Below are positions 8,685 to 17,817 of a stretch of DNA of 64,000 bases, piece by piece. Under the pieces are notes generated by a model. The model saw only the letters and a program-made list of their open reading frames with translations. It searched no databases and was not told the DNA's origin. Within the stretch, counting starts at the first letter, position 1. Each line of letters opens with the position of its first letter. The DNA is from Nitrobacteraceae bacterium AZCC 2146. GTDB taxonomy: Bacteria > Pseudomonadota > Alphaproteobacteria > Rhizobiales > Xanthobacteraceae. Location of the stretch: assembly GCA_036924855.1 (NCBI GenBank), contig JBAGRP010000001.1, positions 6,498,001-6,562,000 of the forward strand, written 5' to 3'. The translations under genes and the position numbers were made by a program.

Positions 8685-9338
8685 ATGGCCAAGGCGACAC
8701 TGACACTCAGCAGCAAGAACTATTCGTCGTGGTCGTTGCGGGGCTGGCTGCTGACAAAGTTCTCCGGGCTGGAATTCGACGAGATCATCACCGCGCCGGA
8801 CGATGCCTCGGCCAAGGCCGAAATCCTGCTGCTGTCGTCGTCGATCCTGGTGCCGTGCCTGCGGCACGAAGGCGCCGTGGTCTGGGACACTCTGGCGATC
8901 GCCGAATATCTCAACGAGATCATGCCGGAAGCCGGCCTGTTGCCGCAGGACCGCATCCTGCGGGCGCATTGCCGTTCGATCTCCGGCGAAATCCATTCCG
9001 GCTTCACGACGCTGCGGGCCTCCTTACCCGTCAATCTCAAGGGCCATTTCCCGAACTTCAAGATCTGGTCCCGCGCCCAGTCCGACATCGACCGGATCTG
9101 CACGATCTGGCGCGAATGCCTGGCGAAGTCCGGCGGGCCGTTTCTGTTCGGCGAGCGCAGCATGGCCGACGCCATGTACGCGCCGGTGGTGACGCGCTTC
9201 ATGACCTACGACGTCAAGCTCGATAGCCAGCTTACAGCCTATGCCAGCATGGTGATGGCGCTGCCGGAAATGCAGGAATGGATCGCGGCAGCCAAGCAGG
9301 AGCCGGCCGATATCGAAGAACTCGAGGTGGAATATTAG
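8685..9338 (+). CDS. glutathione S-transferase family protein
   Basis: A 217-residue protein with an N-terminal thioredoxin-like GST domain (NYSSWSLRGWLL at the active-site end, ILVPCLRHEGAVVWDTLAIAEYL at the glutathione-contact end) and an all-helical C-terminal domain. The SSWSLR motif suggests a serine-type active site. It would conjugate or reduce substrates with glutathione in the cytosol; substrate unknown. GTAAGGAGAAAGTC precedes ATG 8685. Divergent from phaZ. Confidence 0.85.
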   Translation: MAKATLTLSSKNYSSWSLRGWLLTKFSGLEFDEIITAPDDASAKAEILLLSSSILVPCLRHEGAVVWDTLAIAEYLNEIMPEAGLLPQDRILRAHCRSISGEIHSGFTTLRASLPVNLKGHFPNFKIWSRAQSDIDRICTIWRECLAKSGGPFLFGERSMADAMYAPVVTRFMTYDVKLDSQLTAYASMVMALPEMQEWIAAAKQEPADIEELEVEY

Positions 9339-9608
9339 GCAGCGCTCGTGCGCAATTGCCTGACCGGTAGGCCGGCTTCTGCGAATCGCAGCCAGCCCTG
9401 GCGTGACCTGGCGGCGTGAGCCGGCCCGTCTTACGGCCTTGGCTGCGTCGTGGTCTGCTTCGAATTCTCCACGAATTCAGCCACATCTTTCCCTGCGTAA
9501 AACTTCGCCACATGAAGTTCACTTCTGATCTCTTCGCTGGCGTGAAATTCGCATGGTGCATTGCAGGAGCAACTGGGCCGAGGCGCCCCGCCTCGATTGG
9601 AGGATGCC

Positions 9609-10748
9609 ATGAATGTCCATGCTGCAGTCGATCTCAAATGGCCTGGCCTTACTCGCCCGAACGGCGATCCTCTCCGCCTCAATAATCAGGATTTCGTAGC
9701 TATCGATCGCCACAAGGATACGACATACGAGGCGACTTATCGCCCGCAGGCACTCTATAGCCGCGCGAATGAAGGTTTTCATGCAAACAACGAGACCTTC
9801 CTCCTCCATGAGGTCGCGACCAATCTGCCGATTTACCGCGAAGATACCGGCCCGACCGATTTCCATCTTCATCTTCCACCAGGCGGTTTCCAGCTCGTGC
9901 TGGTCACGTCGGGTATGTTCACCTTCGATTACGATGGCCGTTTTTACTACGTCGGCCCTGGCGCGGTGATGCTGCAAAGCGCGATCGTGCATCGCCAGCT
10001 GTTTTACACCTGGTCGGGTTTGTCGACCGAAGAGAACTTGAAGACGCCGCAGACGGTGGTGCCGGATCCGTTCTCCATGGGCTATTCCGGCAAGTTCATT
10101 GAAGCCTTCATCACCGATCCGACGACCTTCCCCAATCCGACGATCGTGGGTCCGGATCAGATCAACGAAGCCGAAACGCCGCGTGTGGCCTGGACCCACC
10201 CACTGCATGATCGCCCGGCCGATGCAGGCTTTTGGCTTCAGGATCCGCTGGCGCTAGACGCGCTCTTCAAGCCGCTGGCTGATAGTGTCATCAAATCGGC
10301 TTCGCCCGTTTATGTGCGTGATATCGGAATCGAGGTTCCGAGCGGTCATCTTGTCACCGGCCACATCATCGCAACCGACCCACGCGGCCAGTCGCTCTTG
10401 CCGAAGAGCACCTCGGCAGCAATGGACGCCGCCTCTTTCGCGAAAGGCGAGGTTGTTATTTATCGTGTCATTCGCGGCACAGCCGAATTCAAGGACAATG
10501 CGGGGAAGACTTTTGAACTTGCGGCTGGCGATGTGGTGACGGCGGGCAAGAACTCGACAAGCCTTGTCGGGGTGGGCGAAAATACGCAAGTCCTCCGGCT
10601 TGGCCTACTGAAGGGCATGGAAAAGCTTCGCAGTTGGACGCCGACGCAGCGTGACGAGATTGACGGCTTGGCGGGTAAGATCATCACACAGAAGGACATT
10701 CGTCCCCTGCGTACCGAAGGCAAGCCGGTCGGGTATTTGTACGAATAA
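9609..10748 (+). CDS. two-cupin-domain protein of unknown function
   Basis: A 379-residue cytoplasmic protein. GGAGG (9599-9603) sets ATG 9609. Two beta-barrel cupin segments are visible: one near residues 75-130 (TDFHLHLPPGGFQLVLVTSG then GPGAVMLQSAIVHRQLF) and one near residues 280-340 (GEVVIYRVIRGTAEFKD then LAAGDVVTAGKNSTS). The first has a His-x-His pair and a later histidine, as in metal-binding cupins. The base composition looks slightly lower in GC than its neighbours. I do not recognise the family; a dioxygenase or isomerase of organic acids is possible. The 270-base upstream gap shows no gene. Confidence 0.7.
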   Translation: MNVHAAVDLKWPGLTRPNGDPLRLNNQDFVAIDRHKDTTYEATYRPQALYSRANEGFHANNETFLLHEVATNLPIYREDTGPTDFHLHLPPGGFQLVLVTSGMFTFDYDGRFYYVGPGAVMLQSAIVHRQLFYTWSGLSTEENLKTPQTVVPDPFSMGYSGKFIEAFITDPTTFPNPTIVGPDQINEAETPRVAWTHPLHDRPADAGFWLQDPLALDALFKPLADSVIKSASPVYVRDIGIEVPSGHLVTGHIIATDPRGQSLLPKSTSAAMDAASFAKGEVVIYRVIRGTAEFKDNAGKTFELAAGDVVTAGKNSTSLVGVGENTQVLRLGLLKGMEKLRSWTPTQRDEIDGLAGKIITQKDIRPLRTEGKPVGYLYE

Positions 10749-11015
10749 GCGCCGGCCTGACCCGGTGCCCCCCTGGAAGTAACGCGATAGCGGGCGGTCA
10801 GAGGTTAACAGCGAGCTGAGATGAGCGGACGACCGGCGTGGCCGCCTCGCTGGATCTGGTGCGGCTTCTCGGCCACGACACCAGATGCGGCCGCGTGTCG
10901 CGCCGCGCGAATCAAAAACGCTGATTCGGGCGCGGTTCGTTCCACGCGCGTTCCAAATCTTAAGAACTCGGCAAATTCCGTCGCAGGATGAGACACATAG
11001 CGCGATTGCCGATGG

Positions 11016-11225
11016 TCATCCGAACCGCGGCAATCGCCAGCCGACGACATTCGCCTCGACCGCGCTGCCGGATTCGGCGTTGCGCCATTCGCCATCTACA
11101 TATTTGCAGGGAAACGGCAGCTGATAGGTGCCGCTGTGGTCCTCGCACAGCACCTGCACCGCCTGATCGGGTGCCGGGTCTCCCTGGCCGTTGAATTCAG
11201 CCAGACGTCGTTCACGCGTTGCCAT
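11016..11225 (-). CDS. conserved small hypothetical protein
   Basis: A 69-residue protein starting at ATG 11225, with GGAG about nine bases upstream on the minus strand. It contains two cysteines (VLCEDHSGTYQLPFPCKY) and a W-rich C-terminus (VDGEWRNAESG...VVGWR). There is no signal peptide and no membrane segment. The compact charged and aromatic pattern looks like a real small domain. Function unknown. The 267 bases between the cupin gene and this stop show no gene or clear hairpin. Confidence 0.65.
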   Translation of the reverse strand: MATRERRLAEFNGQGDPAPDQAVQVLCEDHSGTYQLPFPCKYVDGEWRNAESGSAVEANVVGWRLPRFG

Positions 11226-11357
11226 GTTCGGGATACTCCATTGGTTCAACGGCCGCCCGGCACCGTTGTTCCCATCGTCGCCGGCTGACAGCCGGTTGAC
11301 AGCCGGGTGGTCCGCCCGCTTGGCTGCTGCAGCAATCATGGAAACGACGAGGGATTG

Positions 11358-11693
11358 ATGCGCGGCCGTATAATGTTTGCCATTGCAGGTATGATGCCAG
11401 CGCTCGTGTGCGGCCCCGGCGTTCAGGCGCAGGACGTGCCGGGCATCGAGATCTGCACCGTCGAAAAGACCATGGAGCGCCGCACCAGCTGCCTGCAGAG
11501 CAATGTCAATTTCCTGCAGAAGACCATCGGCAAGCTCGGCCTCGACAGCCAGCAGAAGCTCGACGCCGCCAACCGGCAGATCGAGGCGTTGAAGAGCGTC
11601 GTCGCCGGGTTGCAGAAGACGGTGGAGGATTTGCAGGCGGCGCAGAAGAAGGATGCGCCGGCGGCTGCGGCAGCAAAGGATAGTGCGAAGTAG
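11358..11693 (+). CDS. small secreted coiled-coil protein
   Basis: A 111-residue protein. ATG 11358 is preceded by GAGGGA (11350-11355). The N-terminus (about 25 residues ending VQAQ-D) is a Sec signal peptide. The rest has two cysteines (EICTVEK, TSCLQS) and then a long heptad-like helix (QKTIGKLGLDSQQKLDAANR and onward to LQAAQKK), predicted to form a coiled coil, ending in an Ala/Lys-rich tail. Probably periplasmic; function unknown. Confidence 0.7.
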   Translation: MRGRIMFAIAGMMPALVCGPGVQAQDVPGIEICTVEKTMERRTSCLQSNVNFLQKTIGKLGLDSQQKLDAANRQIEALKSVVAGLQKTVEDLQAAQKKDAPAAAAAKDSAK

Positions 11694-11701
11694 CAGCGTT
11701 C

Positions 11702-11733
11702 TCTTCCCCTCTCCCGCGTGGGAGAGGGGAAGA
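11702..11733. terminator. strong hairpin between convergent genes
   Basis: TCTTCCCCTCTCCC (11702-11715) and GGGAGAGGGGAAGA (11720-11733) form a perfect 14-bp stem with a 4-base loop between two convergent stop codons. It is likely a bidirectional terminator, though no long T run follows. Its sequence is also of a type found as a dispersed repeat in related genomes. Confidence 0.75.
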
Positions 11734-11751
11734 GAGGAGCGACATCCAATT

Positions 11752-12978
11752 TCAAGAGTGCTTCTCGCCCGACATCAGCGGGCCGAACAGCTCCCAGCTT
11801 TCACCCTTGAAGCGCATCATCTGCAATTGCTCGAGCGGGCTGAAGTCGGTGGGGCTGGTCTTGATCTTGGTGCCCGGCAGATAGATGTTGATTTCCATGT
11901 TGAGGTTGGCGGCCTGCCGCATGATGTTCTCGCGAGTGAGGTCGTCGCCGCATTGCTTCAGCACCTGCACGATGCCCTGCGTCACCCCGTAGCCGAACAC
12001 GGTGGCGCTGTCTTCCTTGTCGCCTTCCGGATAATACTTGTCCATGAAGGCGCTCCATTCCAACATGCCGGGATCGCTCTTCCACTGCGGATCTTTCGGG
12101 TCCTTCATGTAGGCGGCGCTAAGTACATCCTGCGAATTCTCGTAGCCCGCGGGCTTCATGACACTTCCGACAGACGCCGAGACGTTGGTGACGATGTGCA
12201 CCGGCTTCCAGCCGAGTTCGCCGACCTTCTTGATCGCCTGGGCCGCGAATTTCGGCGTCGCGATGTTGACGAAGACGTCGGGATTCGCCGCCTTGATCTG
12301 CACGATCTGCGAATCCACCGTCGGTGAGCTGGTTTCGTAGGGCACCTCACTCACGATGTAGTCTTTGACCTTGTCGCCGAAGCCATCGCGCAGGCCGATC
12401 AGATAGTCCTTGCCGAAATCGTCATTGGCGTAGAGCACGCCGACTTTCGTACCCGGATGGTTTTTCATGATGTACTGGGCGTAGATCCGCGCCTCGGCCT
12501 GGTAGCTGGGCTGCCAGCCCATGGTCCACGGGAAATTCTTCGGGTCGGCCCATTTCGCCGCACCAGTCGAGACGAACAGCTGCGGCACCTTCTTGGTGTT
12601 CATGTATTTCTGGATCGCGGTGTTGCCGGGAGTGCCAAGCGGATTCATGATGAAAAGAACTTCATCGTTCTCCACCAGCTTGCGCGCCTGCTCGACGGTC
12701 TTCGGCGGGCTGTAGCCGTCGTCGTAGGAGACGAAGTTGATCTTGCGGCCGTTGATGCCGCCTTTCTCGTTGATCATCTTGAAATACGCCGCCTCGGTCT
12801 TGCCGATGGTGGCGTAGGACGACGCGGGCCCGCTATACGGCATGATGTTGCCGATCTTGATCTCGGTGTCGGTGGCGCCGGTGTCGTATTTCTTTTGCGC
12901 ATCAGCGGAAACCGCCATGGCGCCGAGCAGCATCGCAGCAAGAGCAGCAGTCATTCCGAGGCTAGTGTGGGGTCGCAT
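11752..12978 (-). CDS. branched-chain-type ABC transporter substrate-binding protein (orphan)
   Basis: A 408-residue periplasmic binding protein of the Leu/Ile/Val family (type 1 fold): signal peptide to about residue 27 (AVSADA-Q), then IKIGNIMPYSGPASSYATIG and a second lobe beginning near KVGVLYANDDFGKDY. In this organism group such proteins commonly bind aromatic acids or amino acids. No permease or ATPase genes are adjacent, so it either serves a distant transporter or is a spare receptor. It is divergent from the SMP-30 gene across 275 bases. Confidence 0.85.
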   Translation of the reverse strand: MRPHTSLGMTAALAAMLLGAMAVSADAQKKYDTGATDTEIKIGNIMPYSGPASSYATIGKTEAAYFKMINEKGGINGRKINFVSYDDGYSPPKTVEQARKLVENDEVLFIMNPLGTPGNTAIQKYMNTKKVPQLFVSTGAAKWADPKNFPWTMGWQPSYQAEARIYAQYIMKNHPGTKVGVLYANDDFGKDYLIGLRDGFGDKVKDYIVSEVPYETSSPTVDSQIVQIKAANPDVFVNIATPKFAAQAIKKVGELGWKPVHIVTNVSASVGSVMKPAGYENSQDVLSAAYMKDPKDPQWKSDPGMLEWSAFMDKYYPEGDKEDSATVFGYGVTQGIVQVLKQCGDDLTRENIMRQAANLNMEINIYLPGTKIKTSPTDFSPLEQLQMMRFKGESWELFGPLMSGEKHS

Positions 12979-13253
12979 TGTCGTCCTCCCTGAGGTTTAA
13001 CCGCAGCTCCCTCCGTCTTCGCGGATAGTGAGCCGTCGGCGCAAATGCATGCGGAGTATGCACGATCGCCGTAGCGTTGCCAGCGAGACGCTTGCAGTGT
13101 TTGTTGTCATCGCAATGCGGAATTGCCACGCGGCGAAATAAGTCGGCTTGCTTGGCAAGCGATGGCGAGTTGCCTAACATCGACCCAGGCAAAATGCTGC
13201 GTGCGGGATCGCCCTGGTGTCCGCCTGCAAAAACAAAAACAAGGAGGATGCCA

Positions 13254-14189
13254 ATGTCTCATTCCAATCTCCGCGTGCTCGCCACCGATCTCGCATTTCC
13301 CGAAGGTCCGGTGGTGATGCCGGACGGCTCGGTGATTCTGGTGGAAATCCGCGCGCAGCAGCTGACCCGGATCTGGCCCGATGGCCGCAAGGAAGTGGTG
13401 GCGAAAATCCCAGGCGGCCCGAACGGCGCCGCGCTCGGCCCGGACGGCAAGATGTACATCTGCAACAATGGCGGCTTCGGCTGGGCGCCATCGCGCGGCA
13501 CCATGATGCCCGGCGCGCCGTCGCCGCATGAATATATCGGCGGCTCGCTGCAGCGCGTCGATCTCCACTCCGGCAAGGTCGAGACCCTGTTCGACAAATG
13601 CGGCGAGCATCCCTTGAAGGGACCGAACGATCTGGTGTTCGACAAGCAGGGCGGGCTCTGGTTCACCGATCTCGGCAAACGCCGCGCCCGCGATATGGAT
13701 GTCGGCGCCGCTTATTACATGAAGCCCGGTGCCGCCGAACTCACCGAGCAGGTGTTCGGCATGCTGCCGGCCAACGGCATCGGCCTGTCGCCGGATGAAA
13801 AGACCGTCTACATCGCGGAAACGCCCACGGCACGGCTGTGGGCCTATGATCTCTCCGCGCCCGGCGAAGTGAAGCCGCGCGAGGTGATCTACCGCGGCGA
13901 GCGCGGCCTTCCGATCGCCGGCCTCGGTGGCTACCAGATGTTCGATTCGCTGGGTGTCGAAGCCTCCGGCAATGTCTGCGTCGCCACGCTGGTCAGCGGC
14001 TGCATTTCGGTGATCGCGCCGGACGGCAAACTGGTGGAGCAGGTGCCGACCGGGGATCGCGTCACCACCAATATTGCGTTCGGCGGCCCGGAGCTTAAAA
14101 CGGCGTACATCACGCTGTCGGGCAAGGGCGAACTTGTCGCGATGGACTGGCCGCGCTCCGGCCTGCCGCTGAATTTTCTGAATAAATAA
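13254..14189 (+). CDS. SMP-30/gluconolactonase-like protein
   Basis: A 311-residue six-bladed beta-propeller of the SMP-30/gluconolaconase/LRE-like type: FPEGPVVMPDGSVILVE at blade 1 (metal ligand Glu), GGPNGAALGPDGKMYICNNG, GPNDLVFDKQGGLWFTDLG and PANGIGLSPDEKTVYIAET. The asparagines and aspartates in these turns are the usual divalent-metal ligands. It would hydrolyse a sugar or other lactone. AAGGAGG (13241-13247) favours ATG 13254 over ATG 13248. It may act with the divergent binding protein on one catabolic substrate (inference). Confidence 0.85.
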   Translation: MSHSNLRVLATDLAFPEGPVVMPDGSVILVEIRAQQLTRIWPDGRKEVVAKIPGGPNGAALGPDGKMYICNNGGFGWAPSRGTMMPGAPSPHEYIGGSLQRVDLHSGKVETLFDKCGEHPLKGPNDLVFDKQGGLWFTDLGKRRARDMDVGAAYYMKPGAAELTEQVFGMLPANGIGLSPDEKTVYIAETPTARLWAYDLSAPGEVKPREVIYRGERGLPIAGLGGYQMFDSLGVEASGNVCVATLVSGCISVIAPDGKLVEQVPTGDRVTTNIAFGGPELKTAYITLSGKGELVAMDWPRSGLPLNFLNK

Positions 14190-14236
14190 AGCGCGATCAG
14201 CAAAAGTGGATACCGGTTTTGCGTCCGATCGCGCTT
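14189..14236. repeat. rhizobial-type hairpin repeat after the SMP-30 gene
   Basis: AAGCGCGATC (14189-14198) pairs perfectly with GATCGCGCTT (14227-14236), and GCAAAA (14200-14205) with TTTTGC (14217-14222), with a GTGGATACCGG core between. It overlaps the last base of the SMP-30 gene. It is probably a dispersed repeat that also folds as a transcript-end hairpin. Confidence 0.65.
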
Positions 14237-14256
14237 CGAATCACAAAGGATGATCG

Positions 14257-14850
14257 ATGCCGTGGCTTGAACCTGTTACCCTTAGCGGCCCTCACGCCCG
14301 GCTCGAACCTCTTTCTCCTGCCCATGCCGATGGCCTGATCGAGGCCGTCGGCGACGGCGACCTCTCGAAGATCTGGTACACCGCGATTCCGACGGCGGAG
14401 AAGATGTCGGCGGAGATCGCGCGCCGGCTGGCGCTGCAAGCGGCGGGCGCCATGCTGCCATTCACCGTGTTCGATGCCGACGGCAAGATAGCGGGCATGA
14501 CGACCTACATGAATGTCGATGCGGCCAACCGCCGGGTCGAGATCGGCTCGACCTGGTACGCCAAGCGGGTGCAGCGCACCGGCCTCAACACCCAGTGCAA
14601 GCTGCTGCTGCTGACCCACGCCTTCGAGAAGCTGGACTGCATCGCGGTGGAATTCCGCACCCACTTCTTCAACCACCAGAGCCGCCGCGGCATCGAGCGA
14701 CTCGGTGCCAAGCTCGACGGCATCCTGCGCAGCCACCAGATCGCGCCGAACGGCACGCTGCGCGACACCGTCGTCTACAGCATCATCGCGGCGGAATGGC
14801 CGACCGTGAAGGCGCATCTGACCTATCAGCTGAACGAGCGGGTGAGGTAG
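14257..14850 (+). CDS. GNAT family N-acetyltransferase (RimJ/RimL-like)
   Basis: A 197-residue acetyltransferase. The core includes FTVFDADGKIAGMTTYMN, the beta-4 segment RRVEIGSTWYAKRVQRTGLN and the C-terminal NHQSRRGIERLGAKLDGILR, all in the order found in the GNAT_3 group (ribosomal-protein-type acetyltransferases). It would acetylate an amine with acetyl-CoA; substrate unknown. AAGGA stands ahead of ATG 14257. Confidence 0.8.
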   Translation: MPWLEPVTLSGPHARLEPLSPAHADGLIEAVGDGDLSKIWYTAIPTAEKMSAEIARRLALQAAGAMLPFTVFDADGKIAGMTTYMNVDAANRRVEIGSTWYAKRVQRTGLNTQCKLLLLTHAFEKLDCIAVEFRTHFFNHQSRRGIERLGAKLDGILRSHQIAPNGTLRDTVVYSIIAAEWPTVKAHLTYQLNERVR

Positions 14851-14910
14851 GGCGATTCAAAATTCGCGGGAGGCGAAGCGCAATCGGGGATGAGTAAAGC
14901 GCGCGCCGGC

Positions 14911-15456
14911 TCAGTGCTTCGCCGGCAGCGAGCGAAGGCGTGCCAGCAGCGATTGGCAATAGTCCGGCGTCACTTCGCGATCGCCGTACAGGATATGGTA
15001 GATGATCGGCGCCACCACATGGTCGATCACCTCGTCGACATCGAACTGCGTTTCGCCGCGCGCCTGCGCTCGTGAGGTGATGGTGGCGAGATGATCGCAG
15101 GTGAACCCTGCGCACTGGCTGGGGAAGCTCTGGCCTGACGAGAACACGTCGCGCATCAGCGCGCGGCCGACCGGCGAGGACATCTCCTCGGCGAACTGGT
15201 CGATGAACGCCCGCAGGTCCGACTCCATCGCACCGGTGTCTTCCGGATCGGCGATGGGCCGCAGTCGCGCCACTGCGACATCGGCCAGCAGCGTCTGCAG
15301 GTCGCCCCAGCGTCGATAGATCGTCGAAGGTGTGACGCCGGCAACTGCCGCGATCTGCGGGACGGTAACCTGATTTCGGGTGGTCAGGGCACCGAGTTTG
15401 TGAACAGCGTCGTGCACGGCGGACTGAATCCGCGCGCTGCGCCCGCCAACCCGCAT
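14911..15456 (-). CDS. TetR/AcrR family transcriptional regulator
   Basis: A 181-residue repressor from ATG 15456 (GAAGGAACGG just upstream); an in-frame ATG at 15516 would add 20 residues but has poorly spaced AAGG. The N-terminal helix-turn-helix is TVPQIAAVAGVTPSTIYRRW, and the C-terminal ligand domain follows. It is divergent from a frameshifted MFS transporter, with a perfect palindromic operator (15519-15541) in the gap. It most likely represses the transporter and itself, with induction by a transported compound. Confidence 0.85.
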   Translation of the reverse strand: MRVGGRSARIQSAVHDAVHKLGALTTRNQVTVPQIAAVAGVTPSTIYRRWGDLQTLLADVAVARLRPIADPEDTGAMESDLRAFIDQFAEEMSSPVGRALMRDVFSSGQSFPSQCAGFTCDHLATITSRAQARGETQFDVDEVIDHVVAPIIYHILYGDREVTPDYCQSLLARLRSLPAKH

Positions 15457-15518
15457 CCGTTCCTTCAGCGCCACGATGATCCTCTTGCAGGCGAGCCATG
15501 CGATAGACGCGGCCATCC

Positions 15519-15541
15519 TTAACGCAAATGATTTGCGTTAA
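15519..15541. promoter_or_regulatory. TetR-type operator palindrome
   Basis: TTAACGCAAAT (15519-15529) and ATTTGCGTTAA (15531-15541) are perfect inverted repeats around a single central base. The site lies between the divergent TetR and MFS genes. Its arm length and symmetry are typical of TetR dimer sites. Confidence 0.8.
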
Positions 15542-15553
15542 ACTCCCGGCCGC

Positions 15554-15586
15554 CTTAAATAGCTAACGCTAGATATTAGCTTTAAG
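15554..15586. promoter_or_regulatory. second, imperfect inverted repeat upstream of the MFS gene
   Basis: CTTAAATAGCTAA (15554-15566) and TTAGCTTTAAG (15576-15586) are inverted repeats apart from a two-base bulge. The site lies 10 bases before the MFS start and could be a promoter-overlapping operator or a leader hairpin. Confidence 0.4.
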
Positions 15587-15595
15587 GAACTGGCG

Positions 15596-16809
15596 ATGCA
15601 AGCAAGCCACGGAAAATCCTGCGTTTCGACTGCGCCGCAGGTCGCGCCCGCCACGCGTGCCTTGTCGCCCGGTACGATGACCGTGTTCAGCTTCGTCGGC
15701 GCCGCGTTGATCGCAGCGAGCAGCAGCGCCGCCACGCCGCTGTATCGGCTCTACCAGCAGTCCATGCATCTGACGCCTCTGATGATCACCGTGGTGTTTG
15801 CGGTCTATGCGCTCAGCCTGCTGGCGGCGCTGCTCACGGTCGGTGGGTTGTCCGATTATGTCGGGCGGCGCCCGGTCATTCTCGGCGGCCTGTTGCGGCT
15901 GCGATGATCCTGTTTGCGCACGCCGACAATGTCGGGGAGTTGATCCTCGCCCGCGCGGTGCAGGGCCTTTGCGTCGGCACCGCGACCACGGCGCTCGGCG
16001 CGGCGATTCTCGATACCAACCGCACCCATGGCCCGCTGCTCAACAGCGTCACGGCCTTCATCGGGCTGATGGTCGGCGCGCTGGGTGCGGCGGCGCTGGT
16101 CACCTTCGCACCGGATCCGTTGCATCTGGTCTATGAGGTGCTGCTCGGCTTTACCGCATTGATGATCGCGCTGTTGTGGCTGATGCCGGAAAGCGTCAGC
16201 CGCAAGTCTGGTGCGATGGCGTCGTTGTGGCCGCATGTCAGCGTGCCCAAGCAGTCGCGTGCGGTGCTGCTGCGGATCACGCCAGCCGGCGTCGCGACCT
16301 GGGCGCTCGGCGGATTCCATATGTCCCTGATGCCGACCGTAGTGGCGACGACGATGGGCGTAAGTTCGCCGTGGATCGGGGGCGTTGTGCTGGCGACCTT
16401 GTTGCTGGCCGCAGCCAGCGCGGTCGCGTTGTTCCGGCACTGGCCAGCGGAGCGCCTGATCGTGCTCGGCACCAGCGCCTTGTCTATTGGCGTCGCGGTC
16501 TCGCTGTTCGGCATCCAGCAGCATGCGGTCGGTGTCTTGTTCGCCGGCACGGCGATTGCCGGCATCGGCTTCGGCGTATCTTTCTCGGGATCGCTGCGCG
16601 CGTTGCTGCCGACGGCCGAACCGCATCAGCGCGCCGGCTTGCTCGCGACATTCTATGTGGAATGCTATCTCGCCTTCAGCCTGCCGGCTGTGGCGGCGGG
16701 GCTGTCGGTGCCGCTGATCGGCCTTGCGACCGTCGCCTACATCTACGGCGCGGCGATCATCCTGCTCTCCGTCATCTCGATGATCGCATCGCTGTGGAGC
16801 GGCCGCTGA
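15596..16809 (+). pseudogene. MFS transporter with a one-base frameshift
   Basis: Two overlapping frames together encode one MFS protein of about 404 residues. The first (15596-15907) covers the N-terminus through helix 2 and the motif GLSDYVGRRPVILGGLL, then reads into RLR and a stop. The second (open from about 15895, first ATG 15904) continues AAAMILFAHADNVGELILARAVQGL to the end. Inserting one G in TTGCGG near 15892-15896 gives GGLLAAAMILF and a single continuous frame. The remainder is intact and has about ten further hydrophobic segments. It is either a recent inactivating deletion or a sequencing error. Confidence 0.8.
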
Positions 16810-16821
16810 TCGCCGCGGAGC

Positions 16822-17802
16822 TCACGCAGGATCGGGCTGATACAGCGTGTCCACCGTTACCGTGCCCAAGACACGCGAGACACATGGGCAGATCCTGGTG
16901 TTGCTCTGCTTCTGGTGGTCGCTGAAGAACACGTCGCGGTGGTCGATCTCGCCGTCGATGGCCACCACGTCGATGGCGCAGACGCCGCATTCGCCGCGCT
17001 CGCAGTCGGACATCACCTCGAAGCCGGCATCGTTCAGCGCCGCCAGCATCGAGCGATTCTGCGGCACCACGATCTCGGCGCCGGAGCCTTTCAGCCGCAC
17101 GCGAAATTCCGCTGTCGGCAGCAACCCGCTGGAGCCGAAGGTTTCGTAGCGCAGGTCGGGAGGCTGACGGCCGGAATCGTTCCAGGCATGCCGCGCGGCG
17201 TCGAGCATTCGCATCGGGCCGCACATGATGGCGATGGCGTCGGCGGGCAGGGCGGCGAATGTCGTCTCGAAGTCGAGCCGTGCGGCCTCGTCGCTGGCGT
17301 GGACGACAAGATCCTCATGGAGCAGATCAGACAATTCGTCGAGATAGGCGGCGTCGGCGCGCGATTTCACCGCGTAATGCAGTTTGACGTCGATGCCCTC
17401 CCTGCGCTGCAACGCGCTGGCGATGCCGACGATCGGTGTGATGCCGATGCCGCCGGCAATCAAGCAATAGTTTTTGCGCGTCCAGTCGATCTCGAACAGT
17501 GACGACGGGCTGGAGATTTCCAGCCGCGCCCCAGGCTGCAAATTCCACATCGCCCTGGAGCCGCCGCGGCTGTCCGGCGCCAGCCGCACCGCGATCCGCA
17601 ACGTGTCAGACTTGCGCTCACCGACCAGCGAGTAGGAGCGCGTCTGCGGCTGGCCATCGATCAGCAGGCTCACATTGATGTGGCTGCCGAGCGGATAGCC
17701 TGCAATCGGCGCGTCGGGTCTCAGCGTGATCTCGCGAATGCCCGAGATGACATCGCGCGTCGCCTCGATCGTGCACCACATCCAATGTTCGGCAAAGCGC
17801 AT
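16822..17802 (-). CDS. vanB: PDR/VanB-type ferredoxin reductase (Rieske oxygenase partner)
   Basis: A 326-residue class IA reductase. In order it shows a flavin-binding domain with RSYSLVGE (about residue 55), an NAD(P)H domain with GGIGITPIVG and IMCGPMRML, and a C-terminal plant-type [2Fe-2S] domain with CERGECGVC plus a distal cysteine in RICPCVS. It passes electrons from NAD(P)H to the Rieske oxygenase encoded two genes upstream in the same operon. Vanillate demethylase reductase is the closest named type; the exact substrate is inferred. Confidence 0.85.
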   Translation of the reverse strand: MRFAEHWMWCTIEATRDVISGIREITLRPDAPIAGYPLGSHINVSLLIDGQPQTRSYSLVGERKSDTLRIAVRLAPDSRGGSRAMWNLQPGARLEISSPSSLFEIDWTRKNYCLIAGGIGITPIVGIASALQRREGIDVKLHYAVKSRADAAYLDELSDLLHEDLVVHASDEAARLDFETTFAALPADAIAIMCGPMRMLDAARHAWNDSGRQPPDLRYETFGSSGLLPTAEFRVRLKGSGAEIVVPQNRSMLAALNDAGFEVMSDCERGECGVCAIDVVAIDGEIDHRDVFFSDHQKQSNTRICPCVSRVLGTVTVDTLYQPDPA

Positions 17803-17817
17803 GGCAATTCTCCCGAA

